From Eumeta japonica (Eukaryota > Arthropoda > Insecta > Lepidoptera > Psychidae), in assembly GCA_005406025.1 (NCBI GenBank), contig BGZK01000533.1, positions 124,001-188,000 on the forward strand: 64,000 nt of DNA, given 5' to 3'. Of the stretch, positions 22,466 through 37,400 are shown piece after piece. The notes beneath the pieces are model-generated. The model was given only the letters and a program-made list of their open reading frames with translations. It was not told where the DNA came from and ran no database searches. Each line of letters begins with the position of its first letter. The stretch's first letter is position 1. A program made the position numbers and the translations under genes.

Positions 22466-25400
22466 GTAACTGTATTACTGGATAATAATACGCTTATTTT
22501 GGTCGAGCAACTGAAGGCTATTGAATGCCGACAAAGGCTGGTAGCAATTAAATTAAACTCAACAAAAGATTTTTTTTTAATTATCGTAAAAAAAAAACAT
22601 TAATAGATACGTATCTTTCACATTGGACTGCGTCCGTCTCATATATAATACATATTTTTTCTATTTTTGCTCCTCTACTTGTAAGCATGTTTTTTATTGT
22701 ACAGTAAAGGTTCCGTCTTTTGTGTCATATTATAATTTTTGCTTGTTAAACGTACAAACAAACAAAATAACAGACAAATGACAAGAATTTTTAAAATCGT
22801 CGGTTAATTCGAACCTTATTTTGTAAGATAGTTACTAAAAAATTCAACAACGAAAACTGTGGCGATTTAGTGCAGTAGTATTCGCATGATGAGTGAGCAA
22901 ATAAATATACAGATAGACACAAATTCTAAATCTATTGTTTGGTTACTATTTTCATAACAAAATATATGCCCTCCGGCTGCGTTATTAATAATTGTTACTG
23001 CATTTTTCAAAGAATCAACGTAAATAATTATATAGTTCTAAAACTTCATAAAATAGTAGTATATAAAAAAAATACTCACAATTTTTTCGCTTTTATATGA
23101 CTATTTAGCTCGTTGCATAGACAGCTGATTTATTTATTTATTAGGTTTATTTCAAGTGAGGAAATAATAAATAAATAAACAAAATGGTCAATGTCAGAGA
23201 AGCTCTAACCCTAAATTATTATAGCCGCGGCAATCATGTGAACATAACCAGGAGTAGCGAGATTCGCTGCGAGACATGAGCGATAAAATACCACTATTTA
23301 GCCCATCGCTACGAACGTGATGATTTGTGTTCTTCACGTAGCAGCCGTAATGCCTGCAATTTTAGTGGCAAAAGCCATTGTAACAGACCATTGGGTCCGT
23401 TCTGAATGCATAAACTTGTACGGACAATGGGGACGTTTTTGCCATAAAGCTGAACCGCTTCGATTTATCGGTTGTGAAGTGAACTTTCTATTCATGAGTG
23501 GATGGTTGTTCAATCGTCGAATAAAATGCGTACACTATTGTATTACATATTGTATAGCGCTTTCTCCCTAGTGGTGTTTAATAAAATTTTCATTATAAAC
23601 GCTTTTAATTGAACGATTGTTACTACTTTTTGCATGATTAAACGACGTGTATTTTTGCATACACGTGATCAATCCGTAAATCCTTAGAAAATCAAAAACT
23701 GAGCAAACTAGCAAGTTATTTCTATTATTATTGTCTTTTCAAAATAGTGTTTGTTGAAATCAATACATCGCTGCATTCGATAGAACCACTGAGAGAAACA
23801 CTTTGCCTACTAGAACTCAGAAGTCGCCTCGACGTCCTTTTCGTGTGAAGCCACTGCTTCCTCGATGTCCGTAAACCACTTTCCTCATAGTTTTTCTTCA
23901 TTTTAGTAAATAAATGAAAATTGCATGGTGCAAGGTCGGAGCTGTAAGGCGGATGAGCCAGTATTTCTGTACCTACCGTTTCCGAATAGTTACTTGTTTG
24001 TTTGGCGGCTTAATGAGTCCTTGCCATGATAAAGGAAAATCCTATTGCGAAGTTGTTTTTCCCTAATTGTTTCTAAACGAAGAAGCAACCAATTGTTAGT
24101 GTACCCGTTTGCGATGACTGTTTTTTATCTTCTAAAACAATTGTTGCCTACTACCATCTTTCTGTCGACGCTTCGACCTCGTTTTATTTTAGTAGGCAAC
24201 TCCTTGAAAGGAAACACCCACTGAGCACCCTGTCTTTTGATTTCGGGATCGTAACAGTAAAAACAGCTTTCGTCACCTGTAACTGTCTTATACATCTTTC
24301 AGTCACCACGGGCAAATCTTTGCATCGTTTCGCAGTAGCAATTACTATGACAGAGATTTTGAGCTTCGGTCAAATTATGAGTTATCCACCGAGTACAAAG
24401 CTTCCTAACCGTTAAATATCCATGAAATATATTGTGTTATTGATTCATACTGACGCCTAAACTAGTGTGAATCTGCTGGTAGGTCACCTTTTTACCGGTT
24501 TGTATCATGAGCGACAGCATTGATTTGTCTACTGTTGGCGCAGTAGAAGGTCGTCCCTCGCGCAGATCGTCAGTCAGATTAATGAGACCAGGTTTGAACT
24601 CGAATAAACTAGTTATAAACAGTGATAAGGCATAGAGCTTCATTGTGATAGAACAACCGAAGTCCGTTATAACTTTCTTGTCGGCTTAAATGGCAAAGTA
24701 AATCATAAAAAACCATTGCACGAAAATTTTTTTGGCATTATATATTTATGTTGACGTTAAATAGACATTTCTTTTTGTCACCAATTTGTAAAAACAAACG
24801 ACATATGAATGCAATATATATAATTAGAATGACAGAGTTCCATTTTTAAAATCTATATATATTTTAAGTGCTACCTATGTATATTGTTAGCTTAAGTTCA
24901 TATTTATACAATAGAAAAATATTTTAAATTGAAAAAAAAAAAACAGAAATATAAATGAATACGTATTCAATTATACAAGTAATGGCGTATGTTTTTCTAA
25001 AACGATTGTACTTTAAAAAAATATAATTTTTGTTCAATACTAAATATGATACTTTATTTTCAATTTTTTAACATCATTCACCCATAGCACCAAATGCTTG
25101 GATATAAAATAAACAGGCATTTAGTACAAAACATTTTATGCGATGCAATTGTCTGTAAAACCCTAATGTATTTCTGTAGTAAAGAATATTCAAATAAAAA
25201 CATATGAAGACATAAACCTCATATGCTCGTTTTAGCTCCGCTAATATGTTTCACAAACGACTGATTCTCTTTCAAACATTTTCAACGTTTATATTTAGAT
25301 CATATTACATGTCATAATTGGACTACCTCTTTATGTAAGTTTTAACTAATATCTCATAAATATCAGATATAGTTAAAATTTTACATAATGATTTAATAAT

Positions 25401-28400
25401 AGCTCTCACGATGTTATGTCCGAAACTGTGTTAACGTTTCAAATGTGATATATTTTGATAAGGAAATTTATTATGTAATATCAAAATGAAAATTAATTAG
25501 GTTCATTTGGCGGACTCTTAAATTGTTGGTAAATTAGAGATTATATTTTTATATCATTTATAAAACAAATAGTTTTAGTTACAAGTATTCCTATAGTTAT
25601 TACTTTAGAAATTAACATATATGACATTGTACATATATTAGATTTTATTTAGGTTTTATTATCGCTTAATTATGGTGATTTTTTGGCAAACAAGGGACCC
25701 GGAAGATAGTCCAGTGACTTATTCCATGTCGAGCCTCTTGGATTCCCGGTCGGCAGGCATGTTCGCTGTCGATTCTAGAACTGGAGTGGTGACCACTCAG
25801 GCGAGATTAGATCGAGAGAGACTGGACGTTCATTACTTCAGAGTGGTGGCTCAGGATGACACTTTTCCCCCTAGGACTGGAACTACTACATTGCAGGTAT
25901 GTATATACAATCGCGCAGTTCGAAACTTTATAATTGTTCAACGTTAAGATTTATTCCTAGTTTAATTCTGTCATATTTTCCCGAGATACGAATATGCGTT
26001 AATATTAAAATATAATGAATAAGTATCAGTTGCAGAAGAATTAATGACTTACAAGAAAATATCAACCATGGATAAGAATTTTCGAACACAATTGAAGTAC
26101 TTATTTGTGAATAGAAGGGATATTAAAAGAAAATAATTCATTAGCTGTTGTATATACTAGGACGATATATAGAGATAAAATCGACTCCAATCATTATCAA
26201 GGCTAATTGAAATACAATGTCAAATTAGTGTCTGTCTAGAGTAATCTACTATATAATACGAATCGGCCATCTTAAGTAAATGTGTCTCGATAGCATAATG
26301 CGACGATAAGATACTTTCAGAAATCATCTATAGAGCTTATTATCTTTATAATTAAAAGTTTTTTTTAATTTCATGATAGCTCGCATACATCAAAATTATC
26401 CATATAATAGTTATTTAAAAAATGGTTTGCATTGCCATCTAGTAAGTTTTATACGTAGTTTGTCATATAATTTCATCATTTGACTGGTTTTTCTGCAGCA
26501 AGCAGCAAACCCAGCATAATAAAATATAGATTGTAATAATTGCTTTTATATAACTTTGAGCTTAATCCTTAAGTTACTTAACGCAATCAATAATATTTAT
26601 ATCGAAATCTGGTCAGAACAGATAACCTATGATTCAAAAAATCACATAAATCAGGTAAGTCTTTCTCTGATTCTGAATGTTATAAAGATAGACAGGCGGA
26701 GACACATTGCACTTTACAACATATGCTCTTCTCCTCTTCTGTAAGACTTAAAGCCAGGTCTAATCATGATTGAGATCTACAGACGTAGTTTTTTCACCTG
26801 TTCTACGACTGTACGTCGTATATTATTTTTACAAATTATGACATCATATTAACGTCGATAATGAAGTGAAATGGACATATCGCAGATAAACGTTTTGGAC
26901 TGCAATGACCACGCGCCGATATTCGAGATGCAGCAGTACGAGGCGTCCGTGCGAGAGGGCGCCAGCCCGGGCACCACCGTGGTCACCTTGAAGGCCACCG
27001 ACCAGGACATCGGCAAGAACGCTGAGGTAACGATCAACCGTATTTAAAACCTATTTAGGGACAGCGGGAAAAGTATTCTTTTTTCATTAGTTTATTATAT
27101 CAGGTTTATCGTTTTTAATGGATGTACCTACCACAGTAAATATGGCAACAACAACAACAACAACGGTAACACCCGTGGTGTTGCCGTCGCTTTGAATTGC
27201 CAGCTTTATTATCTGTAATGAAATTCGTTTATACAGAATGGGAAAGTTTTCATAAAGCTTTAGCACACCACTTCGTTATTGTTTTTTTTTTTATTTTATA
27301 TGTGTTACGCTTGTGTATATTTTATTTCGCAATCATGCAAATTCAAGTCCAAAGCTACGCATCGGAATTTACAATCGACACAAAAGAATTCATTTATTTA
27401 TATAAAACACATATTCGGTTATTATTAGAAAATATTGAGGAATGAGAATTTTTAGACCAATTTTACAATCAGACAGATAGAAGAATGCATTGAAGAGAAG
27501 GAATTGATCTAACATGCCCTAACCGAACTCACTAATCCTTCGCATGTATTAATAAAATATGAGAATGACACCACTAATGTATACTACACGTTAATTCAAA
27601 TAAGCTGTTTATATGTCCTAGGTGGAGTATTCTATAGAATCGGTATCAGCGGATAGCTTGAACCCTGAAGATATCAACGAATCCATAGAGGAAAGCGGTT
27701 CGGCAAACGCCGAAGACGTGTTCAGGGTCGACGGCCGCAGCGGAGCGCTCCTGACCCGAGCGCCCCTGGACAGGGAAAAAGTTTCGCGTTACACCGTCAT
27801 CGTGAAAGCCACGGATCAGGCCAGCCCCGCGTCCGACAGGCTTTCCAGCAGGTAAGTCTTTCGATGGCCTTCCCTGTCGATTGACTGTTCTCAATCAACC
27901 TCAACCTTATTTCAAACTTACAATTTTTTTTTTTCAACGAGGTGAATACCTCATGCTGCCGGACTGTTCTATACAGTCCAGAAGTATATTTTGCGTGTTT
28001 TCCAGAACTGTTATGCAGGTCCCGAGTATCACGTTCCGCATGCGCAAAGTGTATCGCTATAGGATGAGGAGTATTAAACATGACGAAATTACAGAGGAAT
28101 TTTCGAAATTCGGCTGAAGTCAGTAGTATCAAACGTTCGATACCCTACTGAAAAATTGAAATTATATGTATAAAGCAAATCGACCAAAGTCTGAGACGGA
28201 TTTCGGCATCCAGGGTTTCATACCAACCAATGAAACGAAAATAATAGATAACCATTGGATGACCGCGATATAAATCGCGGCGCCTTTTATCGATTTGTAA
28301 TATTGGATCCAAAATAAATTGCCACAAGAGTTTTTTCGAATGATAAATACATAATATTGTACTAAAATTCCTCTACGTGTCCGTATATATCGATCGGAAA

Positions 28401-31400
28401 CGTTTGGTAAATGCGAATGAACCAAAAGGGACATAAGAAAATTTGTATAACGTATGAAGATCGTTGGCTCTACCTACCCTCCTGAGAAAGTGGCGTGAAC
28501 TTATGAATAAATAAGAAGTTTAATATTGACTGGCCTCTTAATTTACCTAAATAACAGTGTCTTTTTTTACTGAGAAACAACAATTGCATTATCATTTCGA
28601 CAACGATATCCTCAGTTACATAGTTTTGAAATTAGTTATAAATTATTGATGTATAATAACATTTACATGACTTCCTTGAATAGTTCCATATTTTGTTACA
28701 AAAACATAAATTTAATAAGTTTTTTTGACACTTAAATAATAGCCTATTAAATCATTATTACTTAGCACCTTAGGAAACCGCTTTTTGCCTATAATTACGA
28801 TTATAAATTTACATTTTTCATTTTCTTTACATGGTTATGGTCAGAGTGCTTAAATATGGTTCGGGTCAAAGAGCTTAATATCTCGTATGTGCATTGACAT
28901 TTTTCAGTGCAACTATCCACGTCAACGTTTTGGACGACAACGACAACTACCCACAGTTCAGCGAGAAGACGTACACGGTGACGGTGGACGAGGACATGAA
29001 CGTCAGCGACAATCCAGTTGTTGCTAGAATCAAGTAAACTAATTCCTTCCTTTTTCTGTAACATGTAGTAGCTTGAACACTGTCAAGCTGCCCACTGGCT
29101 AGTGGGCACACAAAAAAAGTTGAATAATTGCTCAAACTTCTTTGTAAACTTCAGTTTTTTGTTTTGTTTGACTGCAAATACACCAATCGCGTCCGATCAT
29201 AATTATTCAACTAAATTGTTTTGCATGAAAGCGATACAAAATTTGAATCAAATGACGTTTGATGGTAACAGTACACAGCACCACATACGTTATCGTCAAA
29301 TTCACAAATCACTTTCTACATCTTTCCAATAGTGTGCTGCACATAATTCATAAATGAATTAGATTGGTTTGCAGGTATTTGAAATTCAATCTCAATCAAA
29401 CCGTCATTAATTTGCAACCTTTCGTCTTTACTTTGCTTTATTGGCATTGAAAAGTATTATAACAAAAAAAATTCAGTGCCTGGTAAAGTTTCAGTAAATT
29501 AGAGTCAAAACATGACAAATAATGGTTTGATTGTTTTTGGCGAAAAACATTCCAATTACTTACAAACGAATCTAATTCATTGTATGTATGTATATAGATG
29601 CTGAATGAAAGAACATGCATATGCGTGCATGTGCATGTATGCATATATGCATATATGCACATGCACGTGTATATACGCACATATATGCATGTGCATATAC
29701 GTTTATTAGAAACGGTCTCAATTAAAAATATACTTTATACAACGTAAATGTATACTTAACAAAAATTGACAACCAAATAAAGGCTTTTAATGTCATGTGG
29801 AAACTCGTTCTGAGACATAAAAATTCACAATTTCGCGTCTTGTACCGCTGTTATGATGAAGCAACTGTTGTCCCAAGTACACTCCTTAATATAAAGAAAA
29901 AAAAGATATACAACTTTTTAATATTTACGGCTATATTTTATTTTCTTTATTTATTCTTTTTGACCAGCTTTCACGCCAATATTTCTGTTTTTGCACAGTT
30001 ATTGTTAAATAGGAAAAATCATAACTGTCTCTAACTTATTTCCGTTCGTATTCTCTAATTAAAGACCCATCAATACGGGAATCGAACTTCCGGAATCCAG
30101 GGTTCCGTACTAACGAACGAAATAGAGTGACATTTAATTGAGGTTTAAATAGAAATCTCATTGGTCAATTAGCCTGTGAATACGATCGAAACAGAAAGTA
30201 TTACCAGGTTAAGTTCAAAAGGTCACTGAGCCACTTTTATTTCAGAGGAAACTCGTATCCGCCAATCAAATACTACAAATATGAGTTATATATTACTCAC
30301 ACTAGATTATTTATTGACACGAATGTGTACTCTCGAAGATAAAAAATAGATTTATATATATGACTAGTTATTATACGCGGCTTCGCCTGTGTAGACTTCG
30401 AATGAACTGTTTCATCTTTTATATCGTTCGATAACGTTATCGACCATGATCCCTATTGTGTTACCGCTCTCGATTATCTAATCGTAATGCCACTATTTTT
30501 CTTTTATGAAACGATCTTGTTTACGTTCTTGATCCTCATCTCGGTCCTGAACTGATGTTGAATTTGAACTTCTCTAGAACGTTGTCGTTACGAATAAAAA
30601 ATTTCGTTCTGCTATCACGCAAGCAAAGCTGCGAGAAAAAGTTAGTAGGTACCTTTATAAATTATAACTTATGCGTTATTCTGATGCGCAAGCTATATTA
30701 CTGTAAAGGTTCAACTAATTCTGATCAGCTCTTAAAGCGTGATCGAGTATCAAACATCTAAACATCGGACCAAACAAACTCTCATATTTATAATATAAGT
30801 AGGATTATGACACATACAAAGAGTACACCATAAGAAAATATAATAATGAAAGTAAAGTAGCGGCCGATGGCTCTATAGCTATAACATTCATTCACTTGTA
30901 GAGAGCATAGACAATAATAAGCTGTTGCATTTAGCTAAAGTCTCAAGCTGTTGTTAACTTGTCATTGCGACGACGAAAAAAACATTTCGAACTCTTTTTT
31001 CATTGAAGCCTGCGAAATGAAAATAAAACTTTACGCTACATTATAAAGTAGCTTTGTGAGAATGCTACCTGTGGGTGTCTTTGAGATATCTTGCATTCAC
31101 TTCTTTTTCCTTTCTAGAGCGACGGACGCCGACGTCGGCGCCAACGCCGCTATCCGGTACGCGATCATCGGCGGCAACACTCAGATGCAGTTTTCCATAG
31201 ACAGCTTGAGCGGCGACGTGTCTCTGGTGAAGGCCCTGGACTACGAGCAGGTTCGGAGCTATCGACTAGTCATCAGAGCGCAAGGTGGTTACCATACGAA
31301 TTTTTATATGCAGTCATTTCTCATCTAAACCGACACCATAAAAAATTGTCGTTTATGGCAGTCGGTTTGCCTTGCTTTAAAAACATATGAGTAAATTAGT

Positions 31401-34400
31401 GGTTACCTTTACATGACACCAGTTTTTAACATATGTTATTGAAGCAAAAACAAATGTTACTTTTTAGTATTTTACGCACTAAACAAAGAACTTTCTTATC
31501 ATCCATTGCTTCATTAGAGCTTCGCTTTTCCTATTCCTCCTTTCTTCTTTTCATGTGATGCCGTTTAATACATATATTTTTTAAGTAAAATTTTTTTTTC
31601 TTAAACACAGTGTGTTCTCATAATATTTATACTGCAAATGTGGGAATCAATTTCTTTTTGTCGTCGTCACGTTTTAACTGAACGTCGAACTAGAATAAAA
31701 TTTTGCAATATGTAGTTATGTTAAGAAGAAAAACTTAAGATAGCCAAGACAAAAGGAGGGATGCAAGATACACTAGAATACTAACAAGAACATAGAAGAC
31801 TGAAAATGGACTCAAGAGTGACCAGCACAGAAAATGAGAGTGGGCGAGGAATCGAATTCGAAAGTATAAGGGGACCAAAACCGGAATCGAATCGGGATCA
31901 GAATGGGAAGCCACATCAAAAGGAATGTATTTTATAATCACGTATGTGACGCCGTAAGCGCTTCGTATAAATGTCAGCCTGTGTGTTTGTGAGTGAGTGT
32001 TTTCAGGGGTACACTCCCTAATTTCATGTTATCCGCACAAAGTCAGCAACTGAAGGTTAAGAAGGTTAATGTTCAAACTCTGCACAATAATTATTATAAG
32101 GTAGCTGACTTGACGGGGGCTGTTCGATCCAAATTTGTGATGTGTCTGTAGTGTGTTTCATACAAAACACTATGTAAAAACTACAAATTTCAACGAAATT
32201 TGGTCGGTTATTATTTACTTTCCATTCAACTCTTAACCATGGAACCCTAGAAACAATGTAACCTTCATCCCTTTTCTTGGTTTAAACTTTTGGCATACTA
32301 TATTTAATATAAAACGATGAAATTATAAGAATGATTATTCATTTCATAGGAGACAAGCACGGAACTCATAAACCACTCTGAATACTCTCACTGTGCCAAT
32401 AGAGAAAAAAATATGCAAATATCAGTGAAATCGGTAAAAGTATAAGGGTTCTTAGTAACAACCATGGAACTCTAAAAAATGTATCGTATATCATTTCATT
32501 GACTTTATACTATCTCCATACTAAATTTTATTGAAATCGGATAAACTATAAGATTTCTTATTGATTCTATCAGATCTCCAAACATGCTTCACATCCTTTA
32601 TAATTTTTATTGTAAATGGCTAACGCACGCGACTCCGTCCTTGTGACGACTTCTTTTGTATCGACAAATCATGCTGTGTTCATCACGACTGTTCCAACTT
32701 TTCATCCTTGATTTCGTCTCGAACTAGTCCTGATTCCGGTTTTTCTCTCAATTTCGAATCCGGTTCCACCTTGGATTCAATTCCAATAAATTTCATTCAA
32801 AAATTCAATTTTTAAGGCCTTTTTTCACAGGAACCCTAAAACTACCGAAATAAAAATTGTTCTAAATGTAGCCCGGTGAGCTCGTCTGCCATGCAGTGTA
32901 TGTCGCATCGTGATCAGTTCAGCCGTTTCAAAGATACCCCGGATAAACAGACAAACAGACAGACAGATAGAAAAGTATTATTTCCTTCACACAAACCTTG
33001 TTTTGACAATTACGAATACAACAAATAAGGAATCATCCAAAAAAAGTCAAGCCGTTTTTCAAATGATGCTCTTGCATACATACAGCAATTAATTTTTATT
33101 CAAAAATATGTATATATAAAAAGTAACGATAATTAACAAAGTAAATACTGACTGTTTTGAAACGTTTCATCGAAAGTGGTATATATAAAGTCCATGCACG
33201 AAACCAGTAGGTAATTAGCAAATGCACGCAAAATCACTTATTTATATCTGATATCGAAACCAATTTAAAATCGAATAATGGATATTCAAAGTTATGCAAA
33301 AAAAAAGCCCGATAATGATAAATAAATATGATAGCGGTCAAAAATTCACAATTTCTCCTTTTTTTAAAGATGGCGGCAGTCCGTCGAGATCCAACACGAC
33401 GCAGCTGCTGGTCAACGTCAAGGACGTGAACGACAACGCGCCCCGTTTCTACACGTCGCTGTTCCAGGAAACCGTCAGCGAAAACGTCCCCGTGGGTTAC
33501 AGCATCGTTAGGGTGAGCCACTTTTCCTTATCCCATACTAAAATTTTAAGAATGGTAGATTTGTATTTCGGTATAATTTTCTATCGTTTTTTATCAATTG
33601 AACATCAATTTATATACATATAACAATGTTGTGTTATAAATGTGTATTTCATGTAGATCTGAAATTTTGTATATTTATAATTTGTGATTGAAAATAAACT
33701 TAATCCCGGAGCAGAATATTCGGGTTTGGAAGCTATAGTGTTATACGACTCGGAAATTGTCCAAAAAGAATAAAAAAACAAATCGATACTTTATATTCAT
33801 AGTGCTATTTCATTAAATAATTAAATATTTTAGAAATTTATATTATCATAATATAACATAAATAAATTACTATTGTTATTATGTACTTTAAAAAAAAAAA
33901 GTATACGTTAAACACACAATGAAGGATGGTCACATAAATTTTTACAAATAACGACAAATATTATGTTTTTCTACATTTATTTTCTTTAATAGCGTTACTG
34001 CTTTTTTTTTTAATGGAAACTCATTTCTCGACATAGGTACAAGCGTACGATGCAGACGAGGGTGCGAACGCGGAAATAACTTACTCCCTCTCCGAGCGAG
34101 ATTACTCCGGAAGTACCGACATCCCTATCGGGATCGACGCCAGATCCGGCTGGGTGTACACTTCCGGTCAGCTAGACCGAGAGGCGCGGGCTAAATACCA
34201 ACTGCAGGTGCGTGTGACCATGTTGATCCGTTGACCGTTTTCGCGAGCAACAAAATCGTAAAACCGTGATCATTTGACATATTGTAATAGATGTTCTTTA
34301 TCCATTCTCTATTTAATTGTTTTATATATATCAAGTGTTAAATACATTCGTATTTTACAAGAGGCTATCTTTGAAACGACTGACACTAACAACTGTCAGC

Positions 34401-37400
34401 AATTTTATGACGAGAAAAGAGATATTTAGCATGTAGCAAGGTCTAAATAAACATATTTTTATATGCTTTTCAGTTATCTATATGTGTTTATTAATTTATA
34501 CTAACTACTATGGTAAATACAATAAATTAATTTTGGCGAAAAATTTTTTAAATCTTAGGATCAACAATCATTAACGTAGACTTACATTTTTCGTTATTGT
34601 CGTGCACTAGATTATTTAATTATGAAGGTCACATGATAGTTCTTAGCAATATCAGAGTCAGACTGTTGTTTTATTTCAGGTAACGGCAACAGACGGCGGC
34701 ACCCCAGCTCGTTCGGCGACGGCGTCAGTAGTGATTGTCATTCAAGACGTCAACGACAATGACCCGGTGTTTTCGCCGTCTCAGTATGTCGTCGAACTGG
34801 CTGAAGATGAACCGCCTGGCACGCCCGTGGTCACGGTCACCGCCACCGATGCCGACGAAGATAACAGGTACAAAATACAAAGAAAAAATGGAGGCTATTT
34901 CATAATATTCCGTTTATTATTACATTGGTCTTTCGAGCCGAAGCTTTGCTAGACGACTATCAATATATAAAAAAATATCCCTTAACTGGATTCACATTCT
35001 GGATATTTGGTACGTGCAATATTAACGGATTTATTTTTTATTATTTCAGGCTTCATTATGAGATCACGGGAGGCAACACTCGAGGACGATTTTCGATCAC
35101 GTCACAGAACGGCCGCGGTTTGATCACAGTCGCCCAACCATTAGATTTCAAACAAGAAAGGCGTTACGTTCTCACCGTAACCGCGACCGATTCCGGCGGA
35201 AGAACCGACACCGCCATGGTTTACATCAACATAACTGATGCCAATAACTACGCCCCGGTGTTCGAGAACGCGCCGTACACCGCTTCAGTAAGTTTTCCAC
35301 CAATTCTTTGTAGAGACGATCCAATCGCTGGGAAACTATACATCTCCATAAAATAATAAGAAAAGAAGAATATTTATTTCACTAACTAAGTCATCGTAGT
35401 CCTCATTAGTGGGTATACAGCTGACAATAATTTTTTTACTACTTAACGTATTCCTAAATGAGTACGTGTGCGCTTTAAAAAAAAACTAACGCATCAATAA
35501 TTTCCATTAGATATATCATTCCAATTTGAACATTTTTTTTTTATTAGAAAGTGATTATTATTATCTAATGAATTTAAGAAATTCATAAAATTAGTGAGAT
35601 ATTATCGCGTTCCAGGTTTTCGAAGATGCACCGATCGGGACGACAGTCCTGGTGGTGTCGGCCACCGACAGCGACGTGGGCGTCAACGCTCAGATCACGT
35701 ACTCGCTCAGCTCGGAGATATCGAACGAAGCGGTCATTCATCACGATCACGAGTTCGTCATCAACCCGCAGACGGGAGCCATCACCACGAACAAACTCTT
35801 GGACAGAGAGACTATGAGCGGTGAGACACTTTTATGGACCGAGCAGGGGTCCTTTTTGAACAAGGGCCGCTATTCGATTCATTGCTATAATTGTTGAGTG
35901 AATGCAAAGGCGAACAAGTAGTTAGTTGCCTCCGAGAACATAATGTTAGTGATATTATTTTATATTCCACCCCATTTATCTCTACTTTTTTGGGCAATCA
36001 TTTTAGTTTTAGGGTAAAGATTTATTCAATATATTTGTACCTCGATTTTAATGAAAAAAAAATGTTTCTAAATCACTGAAAAGAATAAAAATTATTGCCA
36101 CTAAAATTTTAGCAGTTTCAAAGAAATGCACGTTGCAATTAAACAATACTAATATAAATTTTCGTTTTGTAAAATTTTATTGTACTTATACAGTTTAGTA
36201 GTTTCATAAGTATTTCCAGTAGTATTTGTTAGGTATTCGCATTTTTTCCCGATCGCAAGCCAGACAGCCATCAATTTATGGGTATTTGAGTTTCGATATA
36301 ACGCTACTCATTATCTTTCCATTCGTAATACAAGAAACGTACTTTCAATTCACTACACCCGTCTCCAGGTTACTTGCTGACGGTGACCGCCCGCGACGGC
36401 GGCGCGCCCGCGCTGTCGGACACCACCGACGTCGAGATATCGGTCGTGGACGTCAACGACAACGCGCCGGTTTTCAAACAACAACTGTACACTGCTAACA
36501 TTCTAGAGAACGCCTTAGTGGGTAAGAATTAAATTTTATCCCTTTTGTAATAATCATCAAACGATATGAATACGTGATAAATGTATCCAATTTTGTGATA
36601 CAGCTTAATTGTATCTAAAATCCTTGTGGATTGAATTACGATTTAATTAAAATGTAAACTACGATAACTTACTTTGCATTTTTTTTTATTAGTAGTCAAA
36701 TTAAAAGATGTCCACACCTTTTATAAATATGTAATGTATGATTAAATTCTAGCTTTACTCACTAAAACCTATAAAATCTCACTGCAAGTACTGACCTTTT
36801 CTAAAGTGTTGGACTGCTTTTCTAAGGTTGTCCCTAACAGTTAACCACCCAGCTATAATTAGGATGATGATGGATACTGGCATGAGGATATCCAAGGGCA
36901 TTTTGTAAGATGAGAAGATTTCTTAAAAGGAGGAGGTTAAAAATAGCAAAAACGACGTAACACCAAACACATAACTATTTTGAAACAGGCGAATTGTATT
37001 GTTTTCTGAATTTTCATTCGTATCTACCGGCAGAACCTCCAATTTCCTCGAAAGTATTTCATGTGTGTGTTTCGCGTTAATAAAATTTTGTGTGTTCCTT
37101 CAGCGATATCATTAATCTAGAGTTTTGTGAGTCCCGGTTATCAATTCGGGAAACACTTTGATTTCTTTTTTTAAACATACTTCTGAATAACCAAGCTTAA
37201 TAATCAGACAACTTCCCATCTCATGCGTAATGGTCACAATGGCGATGCAGTCATAATTTACGAAATATTAAAAAACTATTTTTGTGTTGCCATAGTGCGC
37301 AGATTATTTCTGACTGAAAAACTAAAAAATATTTTCCATAAAATACATTAATTCGGACCGGAAATCTATGAAACGTATCATCGAAACAGTCATAATTTGG

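Noticed and set aside
23317..23571. 84-codon open frame in intron 1
   Set aside because: No motif, inside an intron next to a mariner relic, and no splice context.
29438..29680. Minus-strand frame rich in Cys, His, Met, Tyr
   Set aside because: It is simply the translation of the alternating ATGCAT tract.
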